A stretch of DNA of 64,000 nt, taken from positions 30,883,501 to 30,947,500 of the forward strand of contig NC_089744.1 in NCBI RefSeq assembly GCF_040412425.1. Reading direction: 5' to 3'. The notes below the pieces were generated by a model. It had not been told where the DNA came from, did no database searches, and was given only the letters and a program-made list of their open reading frames with translations. Below are positions 1 through 11,929 of this stretch, in pieces. The position numbers were made by a program, and so were the translations under genes. The number at the start of each line of letters is the position of its first letter. The first letter of the stretch is position 1. This DNA comes from Macrobrachium rosenbergii. Its lineage: Eukaryota; Arthropoda; Malacostraca; Decapoda; Palaemonidae.

Positions 1-162
1 TATGGTATCCTTCCTTTGCTCTCTCGTGACCAGGAAGAGAATACCAGGTGAGCTGAGCTGCCAGTCGGTTCAGAGAATTACTTGGGATCCTCCCGCCAAT
101 AGTAAGTCTCAATATGTAAAGACCAAGGATTTGTATTAGTGTAGGAAGAAATGACAAAATTT
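1..162 (+). mobile_element. 3' end fragment of a DIRS-like element (A/C family)
   Basis: This stretch resembles the last ~150 bp before the internal complementary region of element C (about 22040-22183). Shared parts include a 'gaccagga' stretch, a 'cagtc.gttcagaga' stretch, a 'cctccc.ccaa.agt' stretch, and then 'gtaaagacc' followed by a degenerate 'ttgtatt.gtgt.gga'. The body of this copy would lie to the left of the window. It abuts the left end of fragment G. The call rests on visual similarity to C and on order of shared blocks; the copy is too decayed to define its terminus. Confidence 0.5.
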
Positions 163-533
163 ATAAGTAACTTATCAAGTAATTACATTGCTTTTGGTTT
201 CTATTATCGGCAGCTTAAAATTTTGAAATTTGCTGGTCGCGCTAGATTTTTTTGGGTTTTGGTGACATGCCCTGCCCACTTTTGGGGAAAGAAAGGAACA
301 ACTAGCAAAAGAGCTTCAATTTGTTCCTGCCAGCTGATGGCTATACACCAGTTGTTAGCAGCAGCTGTTTCTCTTTTGGAATCTGTTTTTCTTGTTGATA
401 TTTCATAGCTTTGTGAGGTATTCTGTTTTGTTAGCCTTTTCGGCTCATTTAGATAGTGTTAGATCATTAATTGTGACTTAACTGATTTGACTATTCCTGA
501 TTTTGACTTAACTTCCTTGGTTTTTCATTATGT

Positions 534-1530
534 CTGACTCTAGTTTGTGTAGCTTTTGTATTGCTGCAATACTCTTTTGACCAAGGAAATCTATGGTTCT
601 CATACTATCTGCACAGGCTGTAGGAAACAAGTATATTTTTGAAGAGCTAACTTGTAGCAAATGTATTGATTGAGATTTAAAGAGGTGGAAGGCTTCGAAA
701 TCTTATTTGAACAAACTGGCTAGGGACAAGAACAGAACAGCTACTGCTAGACAGACCAGTCAAACTTTACCTAGCCTGGAATCTCTTAGTCCTTTTATTG
801 CTAATGTTGATGTTGATATTAATGTTCCTGTGATGTCTGCTAATCCCGTTAACGATCCCTCTCCTGTGAAACCCTCACCTTTAGCTGGCTCTCATGCTTC
901 CAAACCCAACCCCGTGACCAGCCTCGAGTTAAAGACTGATAAAAGATTTGAATTGATTGTTGAATCATTTGCTAAGTTAGCTTCATCCGTCAAAGTGCTT
1001 ATGGATGATAGGAGTGTTTCAGAACACCCTGTAGTGCCCAGTATTAGTGTTGTGCTGGCAGAGCGTGCAGTAGTGCCCAGTGCAAGTGGAGTGTTGATGG
1101 AGGAGGTGGCTGCCCGACCCATTGATTCTCTTAGGCAAAGGTCAATGACATACTCCCCTAAACCTGGGAGAAGTCTAAGTGGGGTTGGTGGCGTCTGCCC
1201 TCAGGTAGTTGACCCCTCAGTTGAACCTGTTGCCAAATCCCAGGTTGCAGCCATTGGAAAGGCGTTTCGTTGGACTCTCTTCATCTTTCCTTGAGTTTGG
1301 AGGGTTCTTCTCCAAAGCAGCAGTGGTGCTATACGGATGAGTCACATCCACTGAAAAGACGTGCTAGTGGTATTTCATGTTTGACTCCAGTGTCTTACAA
1401 GAAGTTGAAGGATCCCTTGGATAGTCCTCAGCCTTCGTGTAGTGGTTGGGACAACCGGAGTGGTTTTCTTTGGTTCCTCCTGTTGCAGAGAGTCAGGAAA
1501 TGTCTTCCAAGCACTTTGTCTCGTATGTAG
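534..1530 (+). pseudogene. Gag-like ORF1 remnant of DIRS fragment G
   Basis: An ATG at 531-533 context (peptide MSDSS) begins like the F and D gag-like ORFs (MSDSG, MSESS). After frame breaks, the segment around 650-730 encodes CSKC followed by W and then a 'LNKLARDKNR' stretch. This matches the F protein, which has CDEC, W, and 'VKKLEKDRAR' in the same order. The longest open piece is 707-1294. It is rich in Ser, Pro and Val with no catalytic motif. The role (capsid-like, nucleic acid binding) is inferred from position in DIRS elements. Frameshifts and stops make it a pseudogene. Confidence 0.5.
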
Positions 1531-1555
1531 CAGTATAGGGAAAAATTAGATAGGA

Positions 1556-1603
1556 AAGCATAAAGAGAAAGAGAGAGAAAGAATAAAGAGAGAGAACAGA
1601 GAC
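1556..1603 (+). repeat. Purine-rich (GAAA/GAGA) low-complexity tract
   Basis: A run of about 48 bases made almost only of A and G, with 'agagaaag' motifs, lies inside fragment G after its gag-like region. No function is evident. Confidence 0.7.
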
Positions 1604-2154
1604 CTCACCCAGCCTCCCCACAACTTAGTGGGGAGTCAAGAATTCTGACAAAAGCTAAAACATTTGAAACACACCTGGTGGAGAATGGGTGAACTAGACA
1701 GTCACCCAGGCAGCCATTCGATCTTTCGTTGAATGCCGACTTGCCTGTTGGCGTGGAGATATAAGCTAACTTCAACAGTAGATAAGTATCCAAATAATAA
1801 ATTTTATTATGAAAATTTATATATTTCAGGGACCATATATTTTTACTGGAAATATACTGCAACCTATATTGCTCTTACGTGTGTAGATTTTGTAGGTTTT
1901 ATATGCTTTGTGGGTGTTCACATTAGATAAGCAAGGTTTCTCCTTCCCATTGACTGGGTTCAGATGTAGAGCAAACAATTGAGTGGGGTGGGTTAATGGG
2001 AGGGGGTCTTCTGTCTCATTTTAGGGGCATCTCTCAAACTCTTGGCAGAGGAAGATTGTATTCCTAGTCTGTTATTCGCATTTAGTTATTCTGATGTATT
2101 ATGCAATGGTATTTATTTATGAAGAAAAAAATGTTTAATTCAACATTATCACAG

Positions 2155-2357
2155 GTTTGGAATGAGACAGTATCATGGGATGAGGAAAGGAGGAATAATG
2201 GCTCAAGGGTAGTGACTCTGTTGATCAAAGTAGGAGGAGAATCATCCAAGGAATCGTTGCAGAAGCTTCAGCAGATGTTTGAAGCTTTACACATGTTAGG
2301 GGAATTACAAAGACGTATCAAAGCACTGGGGAAAAATTTGATGCGTTATTTCTTCAG
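2155..2357 (+). CDS. ZW10: ZW10 exon (first in window)
   Basis: The acceptor is 'atcacag|GTTTGG' and the donor 'TTCTTCAG|gtgagg'. The exon starts in phase 0 and ends in phase 2. It encodes the stretch equivalent to human ZW10 around residues 190-260: VWNETVSWDEE, then FEALHMLGELQRRIKALGK, then LMRYFFR. The last parts match the human '[22 protein letters not shown]' region in spacing and hydrophobic pattern. It is mainly helical by character. No upstream coding exon was found in 1-2154, where only DIRS fragments are seen. Confidence 0.9.
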
Positions 2358-2752
2358 GTGAGGTATTTGGAAGGAATTAGTACATAGTATTATGTATTGT
2401 TTTTATTTCTTTTCCTGTACACTATCTGAGTAGTGTTGATACTATTTTATTTGTAAGTGGATAATATGTGAAAACTTGGTTACTCCTCCCTCAAGCATTT
2501 TGATAGTATATCATTCACCAGAACAGTAAACTTTTTTGTAGTTTGTTTATATATTGGTATTTGGTATATGTTTTTATGTAAGTATGTAGCCTACAGAAAT
2601 TTTTGAGGATATTGAGTGACAAAGTAGCAGTAGCAGCCATGTGGCTTAGTACTTCCTGTTGTTGTATGCTGTTTCAGAGTGATGTCTAATTGTTTTTATT
2701 CAGAAACTAGACATGCAATAGTTATATATCCTTGGTTGAGACAGACCTGCAA

Positions 2753-3094
2753 AATCACAATTTTTAAAGTAAATTGTATTTTTCCTAACTATACAAACCT
2801 GAGGTCCTTTACATTAGGAATTACTTTCAGCGTAGGCTGGAAACGGCCGTTGAACTTTCGAACAAGGTGGTTAGGCAGTTAACTACCGTCTGGGAGGCTG
2901 GAGTACCGCCTGCCCAGATGTAAACCATTTCAATTTGCCTTTCGGGCAGGTATCAGATTGAGGGGTGGCATGAGGTGGGCATGAAATGCAAAGGATCTCG
3001 GGTTTGTATAGTTAGGAAAAACACAATTTACTTTAAAAATTGTGATTTGTTCCGACACGATATACAAACCCTCGGTCCTTTACATTAGGAAGAC
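2753..3094 (-). repeat. Element A right ITR plus internal complementary region
   Basis: Positions 2753-2795 and 3001-3047 are near-perfect inverted copies ('aatcacaatttttaaag' against 'ctttaaaaattgtgatt'). 3047-3094 is the reverse complement of the start of the left ITR at 8311. Thus 3001-3094 equals the reverse complement of the right end joined to the left end, which defines a DIRS internal complementary region. 2795-2940 repeats the left ITR in inverted orientation (for example 'cctttacattaggaattact' at both ends). Confidence 0.85.
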
Positions 3095-3619
3095 TCACTG
3101 GTTGGAGGGAGGAATCTGAATGAGTCGCCTGAACTGACTAGAGCTCACCACCTTGTCTTCCCTTCCGGTCGATAGAGCGAGGAAGGGAAAACTGCCTCTG
3201 ACAATATGATCGGGTTGTAAGAAATGCAGGATTAATTGTCAGACTTCTGGGTCCCTTTGCATGAAAGAGGAATCGTGAGTTCATGCAAAGTAGGCTAGGA
3301 AGAACTTGGAGTCAGATGACATTAAGGCAATCACAAGCATTGGGTTTGTCTTATATTCATGGTCTCCCTCCCCCCTTTGCAAGGGGAAGGAGTGGGGTGT
3401 CTTCTATCAACCTGAATGGAAAATAGAACAGGTGCTCCCGTTGGGTGCTTACCTGCATCGACCGCCAGATCCAGCATGTAACAGCACGTCCGCTCCCTGC
3501 CTGTGGGAAGAGAGCCAGGATTTGGAGAAAGAAGAGAGGCCAGTCACTCCACATTCATTCTCCCAACCACAACCGTACATCTTAAGCGAGATGCAACCTG
3601 TCCTGTAAGCTACACAACT

Positions 3620-4533
3620 TGTTGAGCAGCCACCATAGGACCCAAGGAAAAAGTGTCCAAGGACTTGTGAGCAACATCCTGGAGGTAGAAGGAGGTGAAG
3701 GTGGTCTATTGGGACCACACACCTGCCTTCAGCAGCTGCACAACCGACATAATGCTGCGGACTTCGTGAGCTCTCGGACGAAGCATACCGGTGTCGTCTT
3801 CTCCTGCAGCAGAATACGCTCTCCTTATTGTCTCACGAAGCCAGAAAGAGATGGTGTTCTTGGACACTTCTTTCTTGGTCGAGTCCTTTTCAGATAGAGC
3901 CGCAGCACTCTAACAGGACACAGTAGCATCTCGTATGGTTCATTACCTACAAAGTCCTCTAGGGAGGATCATGAAAGACTCGAACTGTGCGTTAGGGACC
4001 GAAGGATTCTAAGTCTTCGCTACGAAATCCAGGACAAAATTGAGCATAACTGATCCCCATCCTCTCGAGTGTTTAACATCGAAGGAAAGTCCGTGTAGTT
4101 CGCCAACTCTCTTTGCTGATGCCAGGGCCAGCAGGAAGACGGTCTTGAGGGTCAGATCCCTGTCTGACGACTTCCGTAAAGGCTGGTACGGTGCACGAGT
4201 CAGGCACCTTAGAAAGAGAGTTACATCCCACGCCGGGGGCCTGAGATCCGTGGGTGGGCAAGACCTTTCGAAGCTTCTCATCAGTAGGGAAATCTCAAAG
4301 GAGGAAGAGATGTCTACTCCTTTCAGCCGCAAGACTAAGCTGAGTGCATCATGGTAGCCTTTCACAGCTGAAACGGAGAGAAGCCTCTCTCGGCGAAGGA
4401 AGACGAGGAAGTCCGCGACCTGCTGAATAGTAGCTCCAACCGGAGAGATACCCTGTCGACGACACCAATCACAGAAGACGGACCACTTTCCCTGGTATAC
4501 CGCTGTGGAGAAACGTCTGAGGTACCCGGCCAT
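3620..4533 (-). pseudogene. Tyrosine recombinase (YR) remnant of element A
   Basis: The open part 4533-4009 encodes a SAM-like N-terminal part ('KWSVFCDWCRRQGISP', 'VADFLVFLRRE') and the box around the first catalytic arginine ('ALASAKRVGELHGLS'). After frame breaks, the - strand from 4000 to 3620 still encodes a CPVR motif, an AHEVR motif (the HxxR box) and FYLQDV (the tyrosine region), then a SLGPM tail. DIRS elements use this enzyme instead of an integrase to insert a circular DNA copy. Stops after the first arginine box make it non-functional. Confidence 0.8.
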
Positions 4534-4633
4534 CTACGTTGCTGCGTGATGCGAAAAGCCTCTCGCTTGCAGGAGATGGTGGATAACCTCCAGCCATGAA
4601 GACACTGGGACTGCACTGCCTGGTGGTACTGTT

Positions 4634-5218
4634 CTACGTGGGGTTGACACAGCAGGTTGGGCCGGGGGGAATCTCTCTCGGCACCTCGGAGAGGAGAGCT
4701 AGCAGGTGTGGATACCAAGCGGCCTGCGGCCATTTGGGTGCCACCAGAGTCATTCTGAGATTCGGAGTGATCATCACTTGGTTGATCACTCTGCAAATCA
4801 GACAGAACGGAGGAAAGGTGTAAACATTGAGTTTGTCCCACGGGTGCTGGAATGCATCCTCTGCAGTGGCCCATGGGTCCGGCACGACCAAGCAGAAGAC
4901 CTGGAGTTTTCTGTTGTGCCAGGTGGCGAACAGGTCGATGGCTGGACACCCCCACAGGTCGAATAGCCTTTCTGTCACTTCCAAGTGAAGGGACCATTCG
5001 GTTCCTATCACTTGATTCTGGCGGCTGAGCTTGTCTGCCATGACATTCCTCTTGCCTGGAATGTACCTGGCTGACAGCTCTGCCGAGTGAGCCATGACCC
5101 ACTTGTGCACCTGCATTGTCAACTGGTGGAGCGGGAGGGACATTAGGCCCCCCTGCTTGTTGGCATATGCCACTACTGTGGTATTGTCGCTCATCAGTAC
5201 CACGGAGTGTCCCATCAC
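4634..5218 (-). pseudogene. RNase H C-terminal part and connecting region, element A
   Basis: A 194-codon open stretch encodes SDNTTVVAYANKQGG, the RNase H segment with a conserved Asp, and then 'NVMADKLSR', the last RNase H Asp. It continues with a conserved DIRS segment holding DLFATWHNRKL and a TLVAPKWPQAAWYP motif that precedes the recombinase. The same order is seen in D (29540-30150) and F (52380-52950). The upstream RNase H part is broken. Confidence 0.75.
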
Positions 5219-5649
5219 TCGATCCCGGAACTCTTGGAGAGCCAGGAAGGCTGCCTTGAGTTCCAGGATGTTGATGTAAAGGCGCTTATCGTCTCAGTGC
5301 CACACTCCCGAAGTCAGCAACTCCTCCAGGTATGCGCCCCATTCCTCGGTCAATGCGTCTGAGAACAGCAGCATGTCCGGAGGGGGAGTATGCAGGGATA
5401 CTCCTATCAAGAGGGTTCCTGTTGTCCATCCACCAGCAAAGGTCCTCTCTCACCACCTCGGAAAGAGGAATGAGGAAGGACTGGAGGTCTCAGGACTGGG
5501 ACCAATACTCCTTTAGCCTCCATTGTAGAGAGAGGTGAAGGTGGTGGAAGGTGCCCAGTTGACTGATGGACTTGCCACTAGCTGCTCCTGCCGTGACAGG
5601 AACAGCTATGCTGCCTGACTGATGAAAGACTTTCACTGCCATCCAGTCT

Positions 5650-6492
5650 ATCAGCATGCCCAGGTACTTTATACTTTATGCTTGGGGGAGATCTGACTTC
5701 TCAGGTTCACCAAGATCCCAGATCGCAAAACTCGAGGAGTTGATACCTCGCCAGGACATAGTCCCGTGCATGTGAGCCCAAGCTGACACGAGAGAGAAGA
5801 CTCGTGAATACCTGGGGAGCAGTCAAGAGCCCAAAGCAAAGTGCCCTGAATTGGAAGACCGTCTCCCCGAGGATAAAGCGGAGGTACTTGTGAGAGGACA
5901 GGTGAATTGGTATTTGAAAATATGCATCCTTCAAGTCCACTGTAAGCATGACGTCGATCTCCCTGATAGAAGCAAGTACGGATCGTGCTGTTTCCATCGT
6001 GAACCAAGTCTGGCAAACGAATCGGTTCAGGGGAGAGAGCTCTATGACTGGTCTCCATCCCCTTGAGGCTTTCTCTACGAGAAAGACACGACTGTAAAAG
6101 CCTGGAGACTGGTCCGACACGACTTCCATGTACCCTTGCTCAGCATGGCTTGCACTTCTTGCTGTAGTGCGGTGTACTTCGGAGTTCCTTGAACGTATGT
6201 GTGGAGATGGACCGGAGAGTAGGTGAGGGGAGGCCGAGACTTGAAGAGTAGTAGATATCCCTCCCGAAGGACATCTACTATCCAGGTCTCGGCTCCGTGT
6301 CGCTGCCATGTTGCCCAATGGCTCGACAGACACCCCCCCCCCACCTTCGGCAGCATTTTGGGGGGAAACGCTGCCCCTAGCATTTCCCCTTCTTCGTCTT
6401 CCCCTTGCCCCCTTTTCCGGATTGGAAAGTGGGCTGAAAGGGGAGGAAAGACCCGCTCTTTCTAGAGGAAGAAGAAGGTTGGGTGTTTCCAC
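5650..6492 (-). pseudogene. Reverse transcriptase remnant of element A
   Basis: The frame contains the palm motifs 'GWRPVIELSPLNRFV', 'TVDLKDAYFQIPI' (motif A with its Asp) and 'FGLLTAPQVFT' (motif B). The YxDD box that should follow is disrupted: the reading frame ends near 5707 and no intact YLDD is seen. The order and spacing match D and F, so the call of a DIRS reverse transcriptase is firm, and the copy is inactive. Confidence 0.82.
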
Positions 6493-8053
6493 GGGACCCC
6501 CTTTGAAGACTGCGACTTCTTAGGGGCCGAGGAAGTGCTAGCCTGACCCGAGGGCCTGGCTGCAGTGGAACGCAAAGACCCAGAGGTCTTGGCCACTGCC
6601 TGGTGAACAAGCCGGTCGCTGTCATCGGCCCGGCGCTTATCCACCGCAGTGTCCACCAACTCCCTGGGGAAGAGAGAAGTGGAACCCAGCAACAGTCCAT
6701 TCCGCAGGGTCATTGCCGACTCAGGCCCTACAGACCTGGAAAAGCGAGAGAGAACAGCGTCTCTTCGCTTCAGGACCAGGTTAACCCACAGGTTTGCCGT
6801 CTGGTGGGCGAGGTAGGAGATGGCCCTACCTCCAGACTGCTATAGTCTCCCGAAGGCGGAGTCCTCCCCGGGTATGATAGCGCCCGAGGAAGCAGCCACC
6901 TTGGATACTGTGAAGGACCACAGATCGAGCCAGGAGACTGCCTGGAAGGCCGCCATGGCGGTGGCTTCTTGATGAGAGAGGGAGATGCTCTCTGCAGTAA
7001 GTTGCTGCAACATAAGACCCGAATCCAGACGAACCAGGTCTGGGTCAACCTGTTTAGGCGGCAATGCCCTCTCCAATGGAGCGTAGAAGCGTAGGCTGGG
7101 CCGAGCCAGGGTCAAAGGCACGGGAGGTGTTTCAGCAGCCAGGCCGGGCTGAGAGACAGGGAAGCGAGGAGCCGGAACCATTGTCATGAACGAGCCAGGG
7201 TCAGCAACAGGGGCAGGCAGTGTCATGTACGGCACCGACGACGTCACCATGTACGAAGGCCCAGGTCGAGATAGCAGGGCCAGGAACCCAGGGGGCAACG
7301 GCACAGGATGGTGAGAGGCAGGAGCAGCTGAAACCTGGGTGTCTGTGTGCGAAGCCACCGTCACAGGCAGCTTCCCGAACGCGGACATGGTGACAGTCGT
7401 GGTGGTGGTGGTAGCGGTAGCCGAGTGGGTTGTCACTGGAGCGCCAGACAGGTGGGACACCAGGCCCTCCAGTGACAGAACGCCAGGTAGACCCAGGTGT
7501 ATCCAGGCAGAAAACAAGTCCGATACCTGGTCCATAGGAACTTCCACCCCCAAACCTGAGGAAACAGTTGGGTCAAAATGGGAAGCTTCCGCTCACTCTG
7601 GGGGAAAATTTTGCCCCCAGAGTGAGGAGAGACCCCTGAGAGGATGTCCTGATCAACCCCCCCCCCACACCCTTCCGCACCCAATGAAATGAGGAACGGG
7701 AGGGGGGAGTCCTCACCTGAGGGAGAGGGAACAAGCAGGGGAAGTTCGCAGGGAGGGAGAAACGATCCCGACACATTAGCCACCACTGGAGTCGTCAGGG
7801 ACGTGTTACCCTTGGACAATTCCTTGGCGGGCTTCCGACGGTAACGTCTCCTCCCTTTGAACCTCTTCCATTGCTTGGGAGACCAGGTACAACACTCGCT
7901 ACAAGGAGCGTCGCGCAAACACACACATTCCCTGCAAGTTGGGCAAAAAACGTGTGGGTCCGTGTCGACACTAGAACAAAAGCTATTACATCTTTTATAT
8001 CCTACCCCAGAACACACGCTGGGGATAGGAAGGTTTAGAAGGCTTATCAACAT
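6462..8053 (-). pseudogene. Gag-like ORF1 remnant of element A
   Basis: Three overlapping open pieces (8053-7433, 7553-6840, 6713-6462) cover the position of DIRS ORF1. The N-terminal part holds a Cys-rich box, 'DPHVFCPTCRECVCL' then CSEC, followed by W and a basic 'KRFKGRRRYRRK' stretch. Similar boxes begin the gag-like frames of B, D, E, F and G. The middle is Pro/Val/Ala-rich. Frame changes show decay. Role by position only. Confidence 0.6.
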
Positions 8054-8149
8054 TCATCGTTAAAGCAGTAAGGAAAAATCCCACCAAAAAGCTGAAGGGC
8101 AGTCAGGCAGAGAGCGAAGAACAACGTCCGCATTTTGCGACGGCCGAAA

Positions 8150-8311
8150 GCAAATTGGAATGTTTACATCCGGGCAGGCGGTACTCCCACCTCCCGGACA
8201 GTAGTTAACTGCCTAACCACCTTGTTTGAAAGTTCAATGGCCGTTTCCAGCCTACGGTGAAAGTAATTCCTAATGTAAAGGACCCAGGGTTTGTATATCG
8301 TGTTGGAACAA
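8150..8311 (-). repeat. Element A left inverted terminal repeat
   Basis: On the - strand this starts TTGTTCCAACACGATATAC and runs into 'aaggtggttaggcagttaac' and 'gtttacatc.....caatttg'. It is closely similar to the left ITR of C at 15001-15160, and inverted copies lie in the right ITRs at 2795-2940 and 22315-22450. Confidence 0.85.
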
Positions 8312-8929
8312 CTGATACTTGCTAGGAATTAATAGCCTTATCCCCCAGTACCTGTGGAAGGTAATATAAGAAAAATATAAACATGTTTTAATGATGTGTA
8401 TGTACTCTGTCAAAATTTCTCTTCAGAGGACAAAAATGTTTTGAGGGTTTCCTTTACCAACTAAACATTCCTTGAACTGGGAATTGTCAAATAACTGTAT
8501 GACAAAAGAATTGAAAATGAAGGATATCAGTTGTACCATTTCTTCTTACATTGCATGCATGATTGCACTGAGGCCAAGTTACACAAGACGACTGTAATCC
8601 CAAATCAGGGAATGTAGACTGGATGAAGCTTTGTAAGCCCTCTATGCTTATAAATAGAATAAACTCAACATTTTACATTTTTGGAAGACTATTTTTGCCA
8701 TTTCTGGAAGATGCTGCTTTTGGCTCTTATACAAGAGAAACCAATTAGTTACAGTACAGTACAGTATATGGAAAACATATATATATTGCAATACACTCCC
8801 TGAACACCTGAATTTGCCCTTAATCCCACTAGCCCGAACAACTCTCAATTACCAATCCCACAATTGGGAATTTTAACAGCCAGCATTACCAATGCTGCAG
8901 GTAAAATCTTGTCACTTGAACTACCATAA
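8312..8929. other. Intron sequence without recognised feature
   Basis: AT-rich ZW10 intron between elements A and B. It has a short 'acagt' repeat near 8751-8765. Nothing coding was recognised. Confidence 0.6.
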
Positions 8930-9134
8930 CAGACGGTTGGCAACGCTGACACAGGTGTGCGCCGACACTCCCATTTTCGTCAATTGCTTTTTGTTTGCGC
9001 TGCTGGAAGGTTGTTTCCTTCTGCAGTGGAAGGTTTTAATCCTATTGCCAGACTTCTCCTTGTATTTTGGACTTCTGGTGAAGACCTAGATTGTATTTAC
9101 TGGTTTTTTCTCCTGGATTTTCTGGATATTTTCA

Positions 9135-11660
9135 ATGTGGAACATCTTTTGGAATTGGACTCGCTGGTTCCCGGTCTCAGTTAGTCATCATGGACTCTTT
9201 CAACTTCTAATACCGCATCTTCGGCTTCGACGTCGGCCTCGACTGCCCCTGCAACTGTGGATGCTGGCGCTCATCGCTTCTTCTTCCTGCAAGAGACGGA
9301 TGAATGCCTTAAGACATGATAGACATTCTGTCAGGTATGTAGGAAGGTTAAGTGTGGTGTGCAGACTCATTGCAATGAATGTTCCCGTTGGAAGGCACAA
9401 GAGATGGAGGATTACTTTTGTCATCGCAAGTCTTTGGCTAGTAGGGCAGCAAACGTTGGTCAGATTCTTGTTGCCGCAAGTGTCTCAGGCTTCTGCTACA
9501 GATCAGTTGATGGATTTAGCGAGTTCAGAAGTAGTCAAACAGACAGAGGATAGGATTGCAGGTAGTATGGAAAACGTAATTGCTAGTCTGTTTCAACATT
9601 TCTCAGATAGGGATAGTAGTAGTGCTAGGATGTCTAATCCTTCTTCCTTTTCAGCTCCCCTGCCTGTTCCAGAACCAGCCCTAAAGGGTGCTGAGGGTAA
9701 TGGCAGAACCCCAAGCCTCCGAGAGGGTAGGGTCTGCTGGCCCCCTCGGCACCGAGCAGGCAGTGAAGGATTCCCCCCTCCCCAACCCCCTTGTAGTATT
9801 GATAAATTTAATGTTGATAATGTTAGTCAGGATCAAGATCTAGGTGTGATAAAGGAGGATAGGTCTGGGTTAGGTAGTGAGGAGAAGGTAGTAAGGGTGC
9901 AGAGTTGTTTTCCTGGACGGGTTCCGGTTTCGGGTTCGAGTGGCTTTTGTGCTCTGGCAAGAGTTTCGCCTTCATCGTTTCTTTTCGGTCTGGCTCAGTT
10001 TCAAGTCAATGTTTCAGTTCCGGTGGTGCAGAATCCTTCTGCTTTTGCTCCTAACTCGCTCCCAACTGTTTCTGAATCTCCTACTATAGTTTACCCCTTG
10101 TATGTGTTTTCTACTCCTCCATCTAGTAAGGTGGATTCTGGTGTGTCCTTTCGGCTTCTAAAAGTAGTTTGCGGGACCTGCAATTAGATGTGGCGGAATA
10201 TAAGGCAGATTTGCTGGGTCTTTCGACGGGTACAGACCTATAGTGAGAGGTTATTTTTCTAATGGTTTCCCTAATATTAGAGAGTATGTGACACAGTAGT
10301 GTCCAGAATTCATGTCAGATATGTTTCAGGATTATTGAGGGGGGCCGGATTCGGTGTACCTTCTGTCCTTTCATTCATCTTTTGCTCCCACATTCTCTGT
10401 TGCTCCTTTTTCAGTCTCCTCTTTGGTCTCGTCTTCTTCTGCTCCGATCTTTCCTGCAGCTTCCGCATCTCCCGTTTTCCCTCCTCCTTTGACTTTGGCT
10501 TTCCTCCTCTCAGGTAACTTTTTTTTATGCGTCTGCCATTCCTCTACCTCCTGCCATTCCTTCCTCAGTACAGTCTTCTCCGGTAGGAGGAGCTTCCGGA
10601 CAGGTGAAAATGCAGTTCTGGCAGAATTGGGCTGCAGGCGTATCATGTTCCATCCCTTTGGGTATGTGCAACCCCTTGCTTCCGCTTCAGGCGGCTGTTC
10701 CGGTAGTATCAGGTATTTCACAGGGTTTGCCAGTCGCTTCCAGTTTGGGTTTGCGCTCCATGGTTTTGGCAGGGCTTGTGGTACCTTCTTCGAGCGGTCC
10801 GCGGTTTTCATCACCTGCATTTTCCACGGTGGTAACTCGGAGGGTAGCTTCTACCTCTTTCATTCTCCCTCCTTCTTCTTCATCTTCTTCCATCCCTCCG
10901 CAAGCGGTTTTGTTTGCACATCCTTCCCCAGGGTTTAGCAATGTAGGTTTGGCTACTGTCACTTGTCTTCCCCTTGGTAACAATGGGGAATCGGCTCCAG
11001 ATTTTTTTCTCGGTTCAGCCTTCTCTTCTTCCCGGCAGGTTCAACTATGCAGATTCAGCTCTGGGTACCCGATTAGGTCTGGGTGCGCAGCATTCTGGTT
11101 AAGGTGGTCCACTTGTGGACTCTTCATCCTTGTTTAGGCTTCGTTCAGTGCCTCCTCCTTTGTCGGTCTTAGGCCATTCGGACATTACGGAACAGGATTC
11201 TTATCCGGAGGTGCAGGAGATTCTGACGGACTTAGAATGTCCTCTTGACCGATTTAGTCAATTCAGTCTTTCTTTTTTTTTTTTTTTGAGGCTTTTTATG
11301 CCACTAAGCCAGCTCCTGCCTCTTTCGTGTTGGCTGGTTTGGTTCGATCAGGTTAGACAGGCGTTGGAGGAGGCGGATGGTCGTTTAGCGTCGGTAGTGG
11401 CTTCTAATAGACAGGACTCTTCTCTTCCCTCTCCGCGTAAGACAATTTGCGCAGTTCGAGGTAACCCTTCAGCAGGTGTTAGGTTGCCATTCAACGAATC
11501 GGTCGAGACAATCCTGTCTAAGTCTCCAGCGTCGTCTGGGCTCGTAGGAACTTCTCTTAGGGAAGCAGGTGCTTGGAGGATGTATTGCACAATCAGACTG
11601 AGGCTCTTGTGCACTCTCTCTGGATGCTGTCAGGTTTACTGTAATGGGGTTCTAAAAGAG
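9135..11660 (+). pseudogene. Gag-like ORF1 remnant of element B
   Basis: One frame near 9330-9440 encodes a Cys box, FCQVCRKVKC then HCNEC, W, and 'MEDYFCHRKSL'. This is the same layout as the boxes of A, D, F and G. The longest open frame is 9135-10187 (350 codons) but it is partly out of register with the Cys box. Further open pieces at 10354-11137 are very rich in Ser, Pro and Phe. A late piece (about 11340-11560) carries a conserved-looking 'ALEEADGRLASV'. Function is by position only. Confidence 0.5.
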
Positions 11661-11929
11661 TGACGGCTATATCCCTTTGGATCTGTGGCTGTTTGCAGCC
11701 TAATAAATTTATCTTGAGGGGTCTGGCTCACCAGGCGAATGCTTTGGCTTCGTCTACGACGTTTGGAGCAGAAAAGTCGAAATTTCTATCTTGGTCATCT
11801 TCCCCCCTCAGTATCCGGACGTTCATAAGAGCGATTTCTTGGAACACCTTAGCCTTAGCTAATTCTTGTTCAAGGATGATGATGTAGCCAGTATGACGAA
11901 CGTGGTTGCTTCTAACTCATGTCTCCGGT

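Larger units (their letters stand above)
163..1840 (+). mobile_element. DIRS-like fragment G (left end, gag-like region, ICR-like tail)
   Basis: The left edge (about 163-215) aligns by eye with the left terminal repeat of element F at 48301-48345 (a degenerate 'acttaycwrgtwattaca.....ctttwgt'). Around 1750-1800 there is a degenerate match to the 3' part of F: 'agatataagctaacttcaac' followed by 'agtagataagt' corresponds to the F 'agctatatgtaactaacagg' stretch. Between them lies only a gag-like region; no reverse transcriptase, RNase H or recombinase is visible, so this copy has a large internal deletion. It sits in the ZW10 intron upstream of the first exon seen here. Confidence 0.55.
2753..8311 (-). 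mobile_element. DIRS1-like retrotransposon A
   Basis: The element lies on the - strand, in the intron after the first ZW10 exon here. Its left terminal repeat is at 8150-8311 (reads TTGTTCCAACACGATATAC on the - strand). The internal complementary region is at about 3001-3094 and the right repeat at 2753-2940. The body reads, in order, a gag-like region (8053-6462), reverse transcriptase (6492-5650), RNase H with a connecting region (5218-4634), and tyrosine recombinase (4533-3620). It belongs to the same family as C: the 3' untranslated parts of both share blocks. All frames carry stops or shifts, so the copy is dead. It is the only DIRS copy here in antisense to ZW10. Confidence 0.88.

Noticed and set aside
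2753..3047. A ~295-bp palindrome-ended unit, also seen at 22184-22480, 33809-34098, 45811-46312 and 54494-54773, first read as independent MITEs
   Set aside because: Each lies exactly next to the reverse complement of its own DIRS left end and contains the inverted left ITR. It is the ICR second half plus right ITR of the element, not a separate transposon.
3306..3718. Open frames of 89-100 codons on both strands next to element A
   Set aside because: They lie in the 3' untranslated part and recombinase tail of element A. The only meaningful reading is the decayed recombinase on the - strand.
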